A stretch of DNA of 64,000 bases from Ardenticatenaceae bacterium (GTDB taxonomy: Bacteria > Chloroflexota > Anaerolineae > Promineifilales > Promineifilaceae), in the NCBI GenBank assembly GCA_020634435.1, contig JACKBS010000007.1, positions 434,001 through 498,000 on the forward strand. The letters are read 5' to 3'. Under the pieces are notes generated by a model. The model was not told where the DNA came from. It worked only from the letters and a program-made list of their open reading frames with translations, and made no database searches. Made by a program: the position numbers and the translations under genes. This document shows positions 32,514 through 41,367 of the stretch, one piece after another (position 1 is the first letter of the stretch; the number at the start of each line of letters is the position of its first letter).

Positions 32514-32613
32514 CTAGGCGGTGCAGACACCGTGTTTTTTAATTATGGATTCTTATTGTCTGCATCTATTCCGCCTGAGGTAACTCAGCCAGTTTCTCAA
32601 GGAAACCGCCTAG
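32514..32613 (+). promoter_or_regulatory. Structured element with two competing pairings
   Basis: The segment ctaggcggt (32514-32522) can pair either with accgcctag (32605-32613) or, through aggcgg, with ccgcct (32571-32576). Also present are tgcagac/gtctgca (32522-32528 with 32558-32564) and a ctgag-GTAA-ctcag hairpin (32575-32588) with a GNRA tetraloop in the plus sense. The arrangement resembles a switch, but no known riboswitch class is recognised. Confidence 0.45.
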
Positions 32614-32760
32614 TCTAATAGGTAAGACAGTTAGCCGTCAGTTCAGTCGGTCGCGTCGGTTGGCCGTTGCCCCTGCCCCGCAACGGTGGGGTTCCACTCA
32701 CTTTGGGTGAGTACAATCATTACAGCAAAGGGGGAAAAAGGTTGTCAAGCGGGGCTTTTT

Positions 32761-32904
32761 TCCGTTCGCACGTTCGGTTGTTCACCTGTTCAGTAGTTCG
32801 GTTGTGCGGCCGGACGCAGGGACGTACGTGCGGACGTTCTATCGTTCGCGTGTTCGTGCGTTCAGTTGTTCATCCGTACGGCCGTTCACCCGTTCGGGTG
32901 TTCG
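32761..32904. repeat. 8-bp iteron array II, 18 units
   Basis: Eighteen consecutive octamers of form NNNGTTCR (consensus NNCGTTCG), with several degenerate units in the middle (gtgcg, ggacg). The array covers the last codons and the downstream flank of the RHH gene. It is in exact register with array I: the distance between equivalent positions, 184 bp, is 23 x 8. It is probably a partition centromere or replication-control site bound by the RHH protein. Confidence 0.8.
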
Positions 32905-33362
32905 CTTTCTTTGGCGAGGAAATCATCTATGGCCTGGCGCACCAGGTCTGATAGGTGGCAGGTTTCTCCCTGAAGCTCTTTTTGCATCCGTAACTGTTTG
33001 AGCCGAATGATCTGGTCTTGATAAAACTGGAAGCTATGGCGAGTGATGCCACGATTGGGTATGACTGCGTTTTGTGGTTTTATGTTCGCCCGTTCGCCCG
33101 TTCGCATGTTCGGCTGTTCACCCGATCGGGTGTTCACCGGTTCAGGCGTTCGCTCGTTCGGCCGTTCATCTGGTCGCGCGGTCGCCTGTTCGGGTGTTCG
33201 GCCGTTCGCTTCACCGTCCGTCCGGTCGTTCACCCGTTCGGTTGTTCGGGCGTTCGCATCGCTTGTTGTTGCAGAGGGTTCATTAGGCGTACGCTTGGCG
33301 AAGAACAACGAACCGCCTTTAAGCTCGTTGGCAATGACGGTCTCGTTAAGCCTTTTTTTCAT
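32886..33362 (-). CDS. Ribbon-helix-helix centromere-binding protein with 8-residue repeats
   Basis: This 158-residue protein has an N-terminal segment (1-38), then seven perfect-length 8-residue repeats at 39-94 of form R-[TPS]-x-[EG]-x-x-[NT]-x (for example RTPEPVNT, RTGERANI). A C-terminal ribbon-helix-helix domain (RHSFQFYQDQIIRLKQLRM then LSDLVRQAIDDFLAK) follows. The repeats are the translation of array I, since three 8-bp units make 24 bp, or 8 codons. Its ATG overlaps the parA stop by 4 bp. By analogy with ParG and omega proteins it would bind short direct repeats and activate ParA. Naming it ParB-like is inference. Confidence 0.82.
   Translation of the reverse strand: MKKRLNETVIANELKGGSLFFAKRTPNEPSATTSDANARTTERVNDRTDGEANGRTPEQATARPDERPNERTPEPVNTRSGEQPNMRTGERANIKPQNAVIPNRGITRHSFQFYQDQIIRLKQLRMQKELQGETCHLSDLVRQAIDDFLAKESEHPNG
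33081..33256. repeat. 8-bp iteron array I, 22 units, inside the RHH gene
   Basis: Twenty-two octamers of form NNNGTTCR occupy 176 bp with GTTCG/GTTCA at 33084, 33092, 33100 and so on every 8 bp to 33252; only the unit at 33212 departs strongly. The array lies wholly within the RHH coding sequence and dictates its low-complexity linker. It is in phase with array II. Confidence 0.88.
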
Positions 33363-34108
33363 AAACCCAGTTCCTTAATGAACTTATGATATGCTACGGC
33401 CACTTTGGCCTTGGGTGAAGCGGAAAAGACATCAAGTTTGTTGAAGTGGGCGTCCCGCACATCGGTGTTGCGGGGAATGATGGTTTTGAAGACCTGGTCT
33501 CCGTAGGTCTGACGCAGAAGTTTCAGGGAAGTGCGCGAGTTGATGGTTGGGTCACTCATGGTGAAAAGAAAACCCAGCAGTTGGAGCGCCGGATTGTAAT
33601 ACTCCCTGACTTCCTCTAGCGATTTGTTGAGCTGCACGATGGAATCCAGTTCAAAGTAGCCAGGAGCAACCACAACAACAACCCGCTCGACGGACGTAAA
33701 AGCGTTGACCGTTAGCCAGGACAGGGCTGGGGGACAATCTATAATGACGTGATCGTATTCATCCTGAATTGCTTCAAGTTGATTTTTGAGCCTGGCTTCC
33801 CGATGGTCTTTGGCAATGGTCAGTTCAATGTCGGTATTGGAGAGCAAAATATGAGCAGGCGCAATATCTAGACCAGGGATCGCAGTGGCATGTATGGTTA
33901 ACGGTTCGCGCTGGAGAATGGTCGCAAAGACGGTTTGTTCTTTGGGAATTTGATGGTAATTCGGGAGCAGCACTTTGGAAGCGTTTGCCTGGCTGTCCAT
34001 ATCAATGAGCAGGATTCGTTTTTCTTGGTGGCCTAAGCCTGCGGCCAGGGTAATGCTGGTGGTGGTTTTGCCTGTTCCACCTTTTTGGGAGGCAATGGCC
34101 AGACGCAT
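33359..34108 (-). CDS. parA: ParA partition ATPase
   Basis: This 249-residue deviant-Walker ATPase has QKGGTGKTTTSITLA at the start with the signature Lys, LLIDMDSQANAS (Walker A'), and VIIDCPPAL (Walker B), and no N-terminal DNA-binding domain, so it is of the short type that usually partners RHH proteins. It polymerises or forms gradients on the nucleoid to segregate DNA. ATGA overlap with the RHH gene means strict co-expression. Its presence suggests that the element has a replicating extrachromosomal phase. Confidence 0.95.
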   Translation of the reverse strand: MRLAIASQKGGTGKTTTSITLAAGLGHQEKRILLIDMDSQANASKVLLPNYHQIPKEQTVFATILQREPLTIHATAIPGLDIAPAHILLSNTDIELTIAKDHREARLKNQLEAIQDEYDHVIIDCPPALSWLTVNAFTSVERVVVVVAPGYFELDSIVQLNKSLEEVREYYNPALQLLGFLFTMSDPTINSRTSLKLLRQTYGDQVFKTIIPRNTDVRDAHFNKLDVFSASPKAKVAVAYHKFIKELGL

Positions 34109-34302
34109 AAATCTCCTTCAATCTACCGAAAGCCGAGCTGCGGGTATTTCAGCATAATTGGGTAATGGCGACATTATGAAGGGGGGAAATGGGGGATTGC
34201 AAGCAGCAGTTTTGGCAGATAGCAATATTTCCTCAGGTACAAAGTCGTATAATACCAAGGTGTTTGATGGCTTATTGGCCTGGATCAGGCAGGAGGTTTG
34301 TG

Positions 34303-35262
34303 ATGATCGCTTCCCAATCCCAATTAACCGCCCCCAAAGAAACCATCGCCTGGCTCATGGCGGGTGATGCGGCCATTCGTTGGCAAACGCGGCGCGACTT
34401 GCTGGATGCGCCCGCAGCAGAATGGCAAGCTGAGCGGCAGCAGACGGCCGAAACCGGGTGGGGTGCGCGCTTATTGGCGGAACAGGAGGCCAACGGCCGT
34501 TGGGGCGGTGGCTTCTATTCCCCCAAATGGATTTCCTCCACCTACACCCTGCTGACCTTAATCGACATTGGCCTTCCCCCTCAGCACGAAGCAGCCCGAC
34601 ATGGCGCACAGTTGCTGCTAGAGGTCATGTTGGGTGAAACGGTCGATGACAAGTTTCGGCAACGGCTGGCCGATTTAGATCGCTGCATTGTGGGTATGCT
34701 GCTGCGCATTGGCGTTTATTTTGGCATTGATGAGACCCGCCTCGAAGCGATTGTTGAAAATTTGCTAGCGGAGCGCATGGAGGACAATGCCTGGAACTGC
34801 CGCCGCCAGCGTCGGCCTAAACCGCATCACAGTTCATTCCACACGACCTTTAATGTCCTGGAAGGGTTACGCGAATATGTAGAGGCTGGCACCGGCCAGC
34901 AAATTGAAGCGGTGTTACAGGCTGAACAGGCGGCTCTGGAATTTATGCGGCAACATAAGCTGTTCCGCTCAGACAAGAGTGACGCGGTGATTCATCCCAA
35001 GTTCACCTTGTTTTCCTTTCCCTATCGCTGGCACTATGACGTTTTGCGGGGCTTGAGTTATTTTGCCCGAGCCAATGCCGCCAAAGAGCCTCGTCTGCAA
35101 GAAGCGATGGAATTACTGCACAATCGACAACGAAAAGATGGCTTCTGGCCCGTGCAGAACCGTTATGCGGGCAAAGAGTTTTTCCATATGGAAAAAATAG
35201 GTGGGCCGAGCCGTTGGAATACGCTACGGGCCTGGCGGGTGCTTCGTTGGTGGACAAGTTAA
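34303..35262 (+). CDS. Alpha/alpha-toroid (prenyltransferase/squalene-cyclase-like) protein
   Basis: This 319-residue protein has repeated helical units typical of the terpenoid-cyclase/prenyltransferase toroid: GRWGGGFYSPKWISSTYTL, YGIDETRLEAI-type repeats, and the end segment RKDGFWPVQNRY. No DxDD cyclase motif is seen, so catalysis is uncertain. ATG 34303 has a perfect AGGAGG ribosome site; the open frame from 34189 is not used. A TATAAT at 34248-34253 could be its -10. It is divergent from parA. Confidence 0.7.
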   Translation: MIASQSQLTAPKETIAWLMAGDAAIRWQTRRDLLDAPAAEWQAERQQTAETGWGARLLAEQEANGRWGGGFYSPKWISSTYTLLTLIDIGLPPQHEAARHGAQLLLEVMLGETVDDKFRQRLADLDRCIVGMLLRIGVYFGIDETRLEAIVENLLAERMEDNAWNCRRQRRPKPHHSSFHTTFNVLEGLREYVEAGTGQQIEAVLQAEQAALEFMRQHKLFRSDKSDAVIHPKFTLFSFPYRWHYDVLRGLSYFARANAAKEPRLQEAMELLHNRQRKDGFWPVQNRYAGKEFFHMEKIGGPSRWNTLRAWRVLRWWTS

Positions 35263-35318
35263 GAAAGATGCCAGGCTAGCTGGCATGAGCACAACGCCAT
35301 CCGCAACGTTTTGTGCTT

Positions 35319-35513
35319 TTACTGATTGTCGCTTTCGTCTGGCTTACGCCCGCCAAACTGCGCCAGCAGCATTTGAATCGTAAAAAAGTCTATCTCCCTG
35401 GACTTCTGGTAACATTTGCTACATTGGTACATCGGCCGTCCCCAACTGCGATATTCTAAAACAACCCCGCCACAGCCAACGTGCTTGATTGCCGTCTTTT
35501 CTTTCCATGCCAT
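35319..35513 (-). CDS. Small zinc-ribbon protein
   Basis: About 64 residues from ATG 35513; the frame opens to 35594. Cys/His pattern HVGCGG ... YQCSKCYQK suggests one zinc ribbon with flanking beta strands (VVLEYRSWGRPMYQCSKC). Function unknown. It is convergent with the toroid-fold gene. Confidence 0.5.
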   Translation of the reverse strand: MAWKEKTAIKHVGCGGVVLEYRSWGRPMYQCSKCYQKSREIDFFTIQMLLAQFGGRKPDESDNQ

Positions 35514-35627
35514 TTGCTGCTTGCCTCGTTGCGCCCCATGATGATTTTGAATGGATGGGAAGTATAGTCCTCTGATTTTTGCCAGCCAGACCAAAATCCC
35601 CCATTTGTGACAAACCGCGCCACAAAT

Positions 35628-35641
35628 CGAACATTTGTGCC
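35628..35641. promoter_or_regulatory. Possible SOS (LexA) box ahead of imuA
   Basis: The sequence cgaacatttgtgcc resembles the CGAAC-N4-GTTCG LexA box of Gram-positive type, with an imperfect right half. A TACAAT at 35674-35679 could be the -10 of imuA. SOS control is usual for imuA-imuB-dnaE2 cassettes; this site is only a weak candidate. Confidence 0.3.
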
Positions 35642-35739
35642 AAATATTTACGCCTCTTTCACGCGCTGGGTTGCTACAATGCCCAGCCGACTGGTACTCC
35701 AGTCCTACTCATCTGCGGACAATAGATAGGGAAACGTCC

Positions 35740-36510
35740 ATGCAACCAGGCAAACAAGAGAAGCTCAAGGGCACCATCGCCGCCATCCAGAAGCGGTTTG
35801 GCGCGCAAGCCATTGGCTCCCCAGCAGACCAAAATAAGCGTGAGGTGCCGCGTCTGCCCACAGGGTTTCCGGCTTTGGATGCAGCACTGTCTGGGGGAAT
35901 TCCCCACGGCCGTATCACCGAATTTGTGGGGGTCTCGACGTCGGGCATGGTCACCCTGGCCCTGAAGCTGATTGCTTCAGCCCAAACCGAGGGAAGAATG
36001 GCCGTCTACCTCGACACCCTGCACACCTTCGACCCCGATTATGCTCATCGCTGCGGCGTGGATTTGGGCCGCTTGCTGCTGGTGCATCCCTACAGTCCGC
36101 AGCAGGCGGTGGCCATGCTGCCGGAGTTTATCCTCAACGGCGGACTGGATTTGCTGGTGCTGGACATGCCGCTGGCCCAGCAAAACCAGCCGGGGCAGCA
36201 AGAACGGCTTTCGTTGGCGTACGGCCGTTTGTTGGCCCCGCTCAGTAAAAGCGGCTGTGCCCTGCTCGTGCTTACTGCCCTGCCCCCCAGCAGTGATGCC
36301 GGTTTGGCTAATTATCCAGCGGAAGCGGCTTTGCCGTTTTATGCCAGCCTGCGCTTGCGGCTACAAAAAGAACGGTGGCTGTTTCAGCGGCAGGATGTGA
36401 AGGGGTATGCCCTGAAGGTGCAGGTGCTCAAGAACAAGTTGGGGCCGCTGAACCAGTCCATCCCGTTGGCCATAGATTTCCACACCGTTGTCCAGGGGGA
36501 TTGTGCATGA
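35740..36510 (+). CDS. imuA: ImuA-like RecA-fold protein
   Basis: This 256-residue RecA/SulA-related protein of the mutasome cassette has LPTGFPALDAALSGGIPHGRI, a typical RecA-like N-terminal strand and turn. The P-loop that follows (GVSTSGMVTLAL) lacks the Walker A lysine, so ATP hydrolysis is doubtful. ATG 35740 with AGGGA is preferred over the upstream open frame. It overlaps imuB by 4 bp (ATGA). In related systems ImuA helps the ImuB-DnaE2 complex at damaged DNA. Confidence 0.85.
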   Translation: MQPGKQEKLKGTIAAIQKRFGAQAIGSPADQNKREVPRLPTGFPALDAALSGGIPHGRITEFVGVSTSGMVTLALKLIASAQTEGRMAVYLDTLHTFDPDYAHRCGVDLGRLLLVHPYSPQQAVAMLPEFILNGGLDLLVLDMPLAQQNQPGQQERLSLAYGRLLAPLSKSGCALLVLTALPPSSDAGLANYPAEAALPFYASLRLRLQKERWLFQRQDVKGYALKVQVLKNKLGPLNQSIPLAIDFHTVVQGDCA

Positions 36511-37760
36511 TTGCCTGCGTCAACCTGCCCTACTTTGCCGCTGCGGTCGAGCGGCGCTCAGACGATAAGCTGAAGCAAAAGCCGCTGGCCATTGGTGGCC
36601 ACTCGTGGGAAGCGCGGCCAGTGTATGCCTTTTCGCAAGAGGTGGCCCACCGGGGTGTGTCGCCGGGCATGTCCTTGCGGTTGGTTAATGTGCTGTCGCC
36701 TGAATCCCATTTTTTACCGGCAGCGAAACCACAATACGGCCGTGTCTCGGCCGAGGTGGTAGACGTGCTGACCGATTTCTCCGACACCGTTGAACCCCAA
36801 GAGTTGTGGCACTCCTTTGCCGATTCCGACCTGCGCCAGACGGCGCACGGCCGTACCCTGCCCGCCCGCTACTGCCTGTATTTGGACAGCCTGCCGCTGG
36901 CGGAAGCCCGCAGTTTTGTCGGGGAACTGGGCAAACAGATGCGGGCCAAAACGCAACTGGCTCCGGCCATTGGTTTGGCTCAGAACAAGTTTACGGCCCA
37001 GGTGGCGGCGGCGGTGGCCCGGCCCAATCATTTGCTGCCGGTGGCAGCAGACAACCAGGCCGATTTTCTGGCCAATCGCTCAATTGAGTTTCTGTCGTTG
37101 GGCAAAGAAACCTTGCGTCGGCTGCGCCTGCTGGGGATTCGCACTCTGGGGCAGCTGGCGGCGCTGCCCATTACGGCCCTGAAAGAGCAGTTTGGTGCAG
37201 AGATTGAACCGGCTTACCGACTGGCCCAGGGAAAAGCCGTCGAAGCTTTGCAGACAAGTCCGCCAAAACGGGCAGAAACATGCAGCCGCTGGTTTGATGA
37301 TCCCGTTGAAGATGGGCAGGTGCTTACGGCCGTTTTCCACCAAATGGCGCATGAGTTAGCGGCGCAGCTGCAAAAGACCAGTTTCCAAGCCCGTACACTG
37401 TCTTTGACGCTCAATTGTGAGGATGGTGAGGAGACAGAATCTGTCACGCTGCACCAACCAACGATGGAGGCCGAACGATTAACGGGCGTTACCCAAGAAT
37501 TATTCTCAGCCTTCGAGGTTGACAGCGGTGTCCTGGGAATAACTTTGACCATCGGCGATTTGCTCCCAGCCACCGCCCGGCAGCTGGCTTTTTTCCCCGA
37601 TACGGCCGTGTCTGCCCAACTGCAACGCACCCTGGAAAACCTGGCGGCCAAGTATGGCAACGGCCGTTTTGTCCAGCCTGCGCTGGTCGAACATTATCAT
37701 CCCTTACCGGAAAGACGGTTCCAGCTCACCCCTGTGCTACATGACCCGGCTCTGGCCTGA
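36507..37760 (+). CDS. imuB: ImuB, Y-family polymerase homologue
   Basis: This 417-residue protein has a Y-family polymerase fold. The usual catalytic start with two acids is replaced by CVNLPYFAAAVERR (Asn and Leu in place of Asp), and the second acidic motif is also absent. ImuB proteins are known to be inactive polymerases that bridge DnaE2 to the sliding clamp, which fits. Helix-hairpin-helix (LRLLGIRTLGQLAALP) is at about residue 205. The start ATG overlaps imuA; the end overlaps the DUF6504 gene by 20 bp. Confidence 0.9.
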   Translation: MIACVNLPYFAAAVERRSDDKLKQKPLAIGGHSWEARPVYAFSQEVAHRGVSPGMSLRLVNVLSPESHFLPAAKPQYGRVSAEVVDVLTDFSDTVEPQELWHSFADSDLRQTAHGRTLPARYCLYLDSLPLAEARSFVGELGKQMRAKTQLAPAIGLAQNKFTAQVAAAVARPNHLLPVAADNQADFLANRSIEFLSLGKETLRRLRLLGIRTLGQLAALPITALKEQFGAEIEPAYRLAQGKAVEALQTSPPKRAETCSRWFDDPVEDGQVLTAVFHQMAHELAAQLQKTSFQARTLSLTLNCEDGEETESVTLHQPTMEAERLTGVTQELFSAFEVDSGVLGITLTIGDLLPATARQLAFFPDTAVSAQLQRTLENLAAKYGNGRFVQPALVEHYHPLPERRFQLTPVLHDPALA

Positions 37761-37992
37761 TGGTGATCCCATTCAGGTAGCAGGTAGTTCAGAACATCCT
37801 GATCAGTTCTTCTGGCAAGGACAGCAGCATCCTGTAGCCAGCATCGCCAAGCGGTGGCGTGTTCATGTCGATTGGTGGCGCGAACCGATCCACCGGGATT
37901 ATTTCAAGCTCACCACCACAACCGGCCTGCTGGTCATCATTTACCACGATCTCATCCACGACACCTGGTTTTTACAGCGCCTGTACGATTGA
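37741..37992 (+). CDS. DUF6504 protein of the imu cassette
   Basis: This 83-residue protein starts MTRLWPDGDPIQVAG and has the pattern RWRVHVDWWREPIHRDYF, then YHDLIHDTWFLQRLYD, of the small protein often found between imuB and dnaE2. It starts inside the end of imuB and ends 8 bp before dnaE2, so all four genes are one unit. Biochemical role unknown. Confidence 0.8.
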   Translation: MTRLWPDGDPIQVAGSSEHPDQFFWQGQQHPVASIAKRWRVHVDWWREPIHRDYFKLTTTTGLLVIIYHDLIHDTWFLQRLYD

Positions 37993-38000
37993 TTCCGCCC

Positions 38001-41000
38001 ATGTCTGCTTACGTTGAATTGCATTGTCATTCCAACTTTAGCCTGCTCGATGGGGCCAGCCATCCTGAAGAGTTGGTGGCTCGTGCGGCTGAACTCCAGA
38101 TGTCCGCCCTGGCGCTGACGGATCACAATGCGGTGTATGGCGCGGTGCGCTTTATGCAGGCGGCCAAAGCCCACGGCATTCAGCCCGTCCTAGGCGCAGA
38201 GCTGACGCTTTATGACGATGATGCCACTAACAACACGCACCATCTGACGCTGCTGGTAGAAAACCAGGCGGGTTGGCATAACCTTTGTTACCTCATCAGC
38301 CGAGCGCAGCACAACGCCCCCAAAGGCCAAGCCGTTTTGCCTTTCAGTGAACTGACTGGCTGCACCGATGGCCTGATTGCGCTCTCTGGCTGTCGGCAGG
38401 GAAAAATAGCCCGTTCTCTTGTTGAGCAAGCCTCACCCAAAACGGCCGTCCAGGCCACCCACCAATTCCTGGAGCTGTTGGGTCGCCATAATTTTTTCAT
38501 TGAATTGCAAAACCATCTTTTGCCAGAGGATGAATTGCGAAACGGCCGTCTTGCCGCCCTGGCCGACTATCTGAATCTCGAATGCGTCGTGACCAACAAC
38601 GTCCATTACCATATCCCCGACCGGCACCGCTTGCAGGATGTGTTGGTTTGCATCAATCATCTAACCACGTTGGACGAGTCAGCCCATTTGCGCCGTCTGA
38701 ATGCGGAATATTATTTAAAAAACGCTGAGCAGATGGCCGCGCTTTTTCCTAGCCAGCCAGAAGCCCTCGCCAACACGCTGCGGCTTGCCGAACGGTGCCG
38801 GTTTGAGCTGAGTTATGGCTTGCAAGATTTGCCCTTTTTTCCGACAGAAAAGGGGTTGAGCAGCAGTGCCTATCTCAGCCGCTTGTGCCATGAAGCCCTG
38901 GCTGAGCGTTTCGATTCTCCTGGTGCACAAGTACGGGAGCAGCTCCACCACGAATTACAGGTGATTAACCAGGCGGGCCTGGCCAACTACTTCCTGATTG
39001 TGTGGGACATTGTGCGCTTTGCCCGTGCGCAAGGTATTCGCTGCCAGGGTCGCGGTTCGGCAGCTAATTCACTGGTGGCCTACCTGCTGCACATTAGCCC
39101 GATTGATCCCTTGGCCCACGACCTGGTTTTTGAACGGTTCCTCAGTGCCGAACGGGCGGTTGTGCCCGACATCGACATTGATTTTGATGCCCAAAGGCGT
39201 GAGGAGGTGATTCAATACATTTACGGCCGTTACGGCCCAGAGCACACAGCAATGGCTTGCACCTTTATTACCTTCCGCTCGCGCAGCGCCATTCGCGATA
39301 TTGGCAAGGCATTGGGTCTCGCGCCCACTGTGGTGGCCACGGCCGTTCATGCTTTGGAAACAAACCAGGCACCGCAACCGGAAAACAAGGCGGAGCAAAA
39401 TGCCCTGGATCTGCTGCTGGCGTTAAGCCAGGAGATTGAAGGCTTCCCGCGCCATTTGGGCATCCACTCCGGGGGTATGATTATCACCGGCGCTCCGCTG
39501 ATGGGACGGGTGCCGACCGAACCGGCCACGATGCCCGACAGAGTTGTGGTGCAGTGGGACAAAGAGGCGTTGGAAGATGCCGGGCTGGTAAAGATTGACA
39601 TCCTGGGCTTGCGCATGCTGTCGGCAATTAGTGATGCGGTGCAGTTGGTGGGGCAAACGGCCGTTCATCCGCCAGATTTGGATACGCTCTCTTTCACGGA
39701 TACGGCCGTTTACCAGATGATTGGCACCGCCGATACGATTGGCGTGTTTCAGGTTGAATCGCGAGCCCAGGCGCAGATGCTGCCCAAGCTGAAACCGGCC
39801 TGCTTCGCTGACCTGGTGGTGGCCATTTCGCTCATTCGGCCGGGGCCAATTCAGGGCAACATGGTGCATCCCTATTTGCGCCGTCACCAGGGGATGGAGC
39901 CGATGCACTATTTGCATCCGCTGCTGGAACCGGCTTTGTCCGAAACGCTGGGCGTGATTTTGTTCCAGGAACAAGTATTGAAAGTGGCTCGTGACCTCGC
40001 TGGATTTACCCCAGGGCAAGGCGAGCAGCTGCGCCGGGCACTCGGAGCTAAACGCACTACCGAAGCGATTGAGCAGTTTCGTACGCAGTTTTTGGCTGGG
40101 GCTGAAGCGAATGGGGTGCCAGTCGATGTAGCCGAAACGGTCTTTGAGCAGCTTTTAGCCTTTGGTGGCTATAGCTTTGCCAAGAGCCATGCAGCGGCGT
40201 TTGCCGTTTTGGTTTACCAATCTGCCTGGCTCAAACGATATTATCCCCAGGCGTTTTATACCGCTTTACTCAACAACCAGCCAATGGGCTTTTGGAATGC
40301 GGCCGTTTTGGTTAATGAGCTACGACGGCAAAGTATTCCGGTGCTACCAGTAGACATCCACCACAGCCAGGCGAAGTGCAGTTTGGAAAATGATGGTATC
40401 CGGTTAGGGTTGAACTATGTGAAGGGCATCCATGAAAGCCAGATTGAAACCATCCTTGAAGAGCGGGGGAAACGGCCGTTTACCAACCTGCTCGACTTTT
40501 GCCAACGGACGCGCTTGAGCCGCCGCATTGCCGAGAATCTCATCATGTGTGGGGGTATGGATGGCTGGGGGATTCCTCGTCGCCAGCTGGTGTGGGAGTT
40601 GGGCACAATTCATTACCGTGAGAATGAGCTAGATTTACGGTTCCAGCCGCAGGCGATACCACTGCCGCCTCAGACAACAGCCGAAGCGATGTTGAGCGAG
40701 CAGCAGGTTTTGGGGCTCTCCCCTGGTGACCACATTATGACGTTTTACCGGGCCAGGCTGCGGCATCACAATATTTTGGGGAGCTATGGGGTAACGGCCG
40801 TTCCCAATGGTCAGTGGATACGTGTAGCGGGTTTGCTAGTAGTGCATCAGTCGCCGCCAACGGCGAAAGGCTTCCACTTTCTCACGTTGGAGGATGAGGA
40901 TGGCATGATGAATGTGATTGTGAATCCGCAGGTTTACGGCCGTTTCCGGCACATCATTCGCTCGGAGAAACTGCTCTTAGTTCACGGTGAAGTGCAGCAG

Positions 41001-41051
41001 GAAGATGGGGTAACAAATATTTTGGCGCAGTCGATACGGCCGTTAATCTAA
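38001..41051 (+). CDS. dnaE2: Error-prone DNA polymerase III alpha subunit
   Basis: This is a 1016-residue C-family polymerase of the DnaE2 type. The N-terminal PHP domain (ELHCHSNFSLLDGAS, LTDHNAVYG) is followed by the polymerase core with the catalytic PDIDIDFD motif at about residue 390 and SLIRPGPIQGNMVHPY. Helix-hairpin-helix and OB domains (VAGLLVVHQSPPTAKGFHFL) lie at the end. It lacks the long C-terminal tail of replicative DnaE. It carries out damage-induced mutagenic synthesis with ImuB. The ATG at 38001 is chosen from the PHP start; no strong ribosome site, as expected within a coupled operon. Confidence 0.95.
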   Translation: MSAYVELHCHSNFSLLDGASHPEELVARAAELQMSALALTDHNAVYGAVRFMQAAKAHGIQPVLGAELTLYDDDATNNTHHLTLLVENQAGWHNLCYLISRAQHNAPKGQAVLPFSELTGCTDGLIALSGCRQGKIARSLVEQASPKTAVQATHQFLELLGRHNFFIELQNHLLPEDELRNGRLAALADYLNLECVVTNNVHYHIPDRHRLQDVLVCINHLTTLDESAHLRRLNAEYYLKNAEQMAALFPSQPEALANTLRLAERCRFELSYGLQDLPFFPTEKGLSSSAYLSRLCHEALAERFDSPGAQVREQLHHELQVINQAGLANYFLIVWDIVRFARAQGIRCQGRGSAANSLVAYLLHISPIDPLAHDLVFERFLSAERAVVPDIDIDFDAQRREEVIQYIYGRYGPEHTAMACTFITFRSRSAIRDIGKALGLAPTVVATAVHALETNQAPQPENKAEQNALDLLLALSQEIEGFPRHLGIHSGGMIITGAPLMGRVPTEPATMPDRVVVQWDKEALEDAGLVKIDILGLRMLSAISDAVQLVGQTAVHPPDLDTLSFTDTAVYQMIGTADTIGVFQVESRAQAQMLPKLKPACFADLVVAISLIRPGPIQGNMVHPYLRRHQGMEPMHYLHPLLEPALSETLGVILFQEQVLKVARDLAGFTPGQGEQLRRALGAKRTTEAIEQFRTQFLAGAEANGVPVDVAETVFEQLLAFGGYSFAKSHAAAFAVLVYQSAWLKRYYPQAFYTALLNNQPMGFWNAAVLVNELRRQSIPVLPVDIHHSQAKCSLENDGIRLGLNYVKGIHESQIETILEERGKRPFTNLLDFCQRTRLSRRIAENLIMCGGMDGWGIPRRQLVWELGTIHYRENELDLRFQPQAIPLPPQTTAEAMLSEQQVLGLSPGDHIMTFYRARLRHHNILGSYGVTAVPNGQWIRVAGLLVVHQSPPTAKGFHFLTLEDEDGMMNVIVNPQVYGRFRHIIRSEKLLLVHGEVQQEDGVTNILAQSIRPLI

Positions 41052-41367
41052 GCTTCTCATGAATAGCGAGATACTGATATTATTTTCGAGGTTTTAGTAT
41101 CACTCTTCCTGATCCTGACACGACCGCCAGGCCTGCTGCCATAAATGCCTAAAATGCTAGACTTGGCAATCCACTAATGGCAATGGCATTCATTTCAAAA
41201 CAGGAAGCTAGAAAGAAATATACCTGGTTTTTTTAGATGATGCCGAACATATTCTGTAAAAACTACAGTAAAGCCTTTGCTCACATGGATCAAGTAAATG
41301 GGATGACAAATTGTTAATATTGCCACCCCACCACTCCATTATATAAACTGAAGCTCAAAAAATTATC
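41052..41367. other. Intergenic region of 316 bp
   Basis: AT-rich spacer between the convergent dnaE2 and the secreted-protein gene. A weak inverted repeat gatact/agtatc (about 41070-41101) is the only structure seen; it lacks a T-run. No gene supported. Confidence 0.5.

Noticed and set aside
32761..33256. CRISPR array
   Set aside because: The repeats are 8 bp with 3-bp variable positions and no spacers of 30-40 bp; there are no cas genes nearby.
39423..40019. Antisense gene of 198 codons within dnaE2
   Set aside because: dnaE2 is unambiguous here; the antisense frame is His/Arg/Gln-rich and has no ribosome site or family features.
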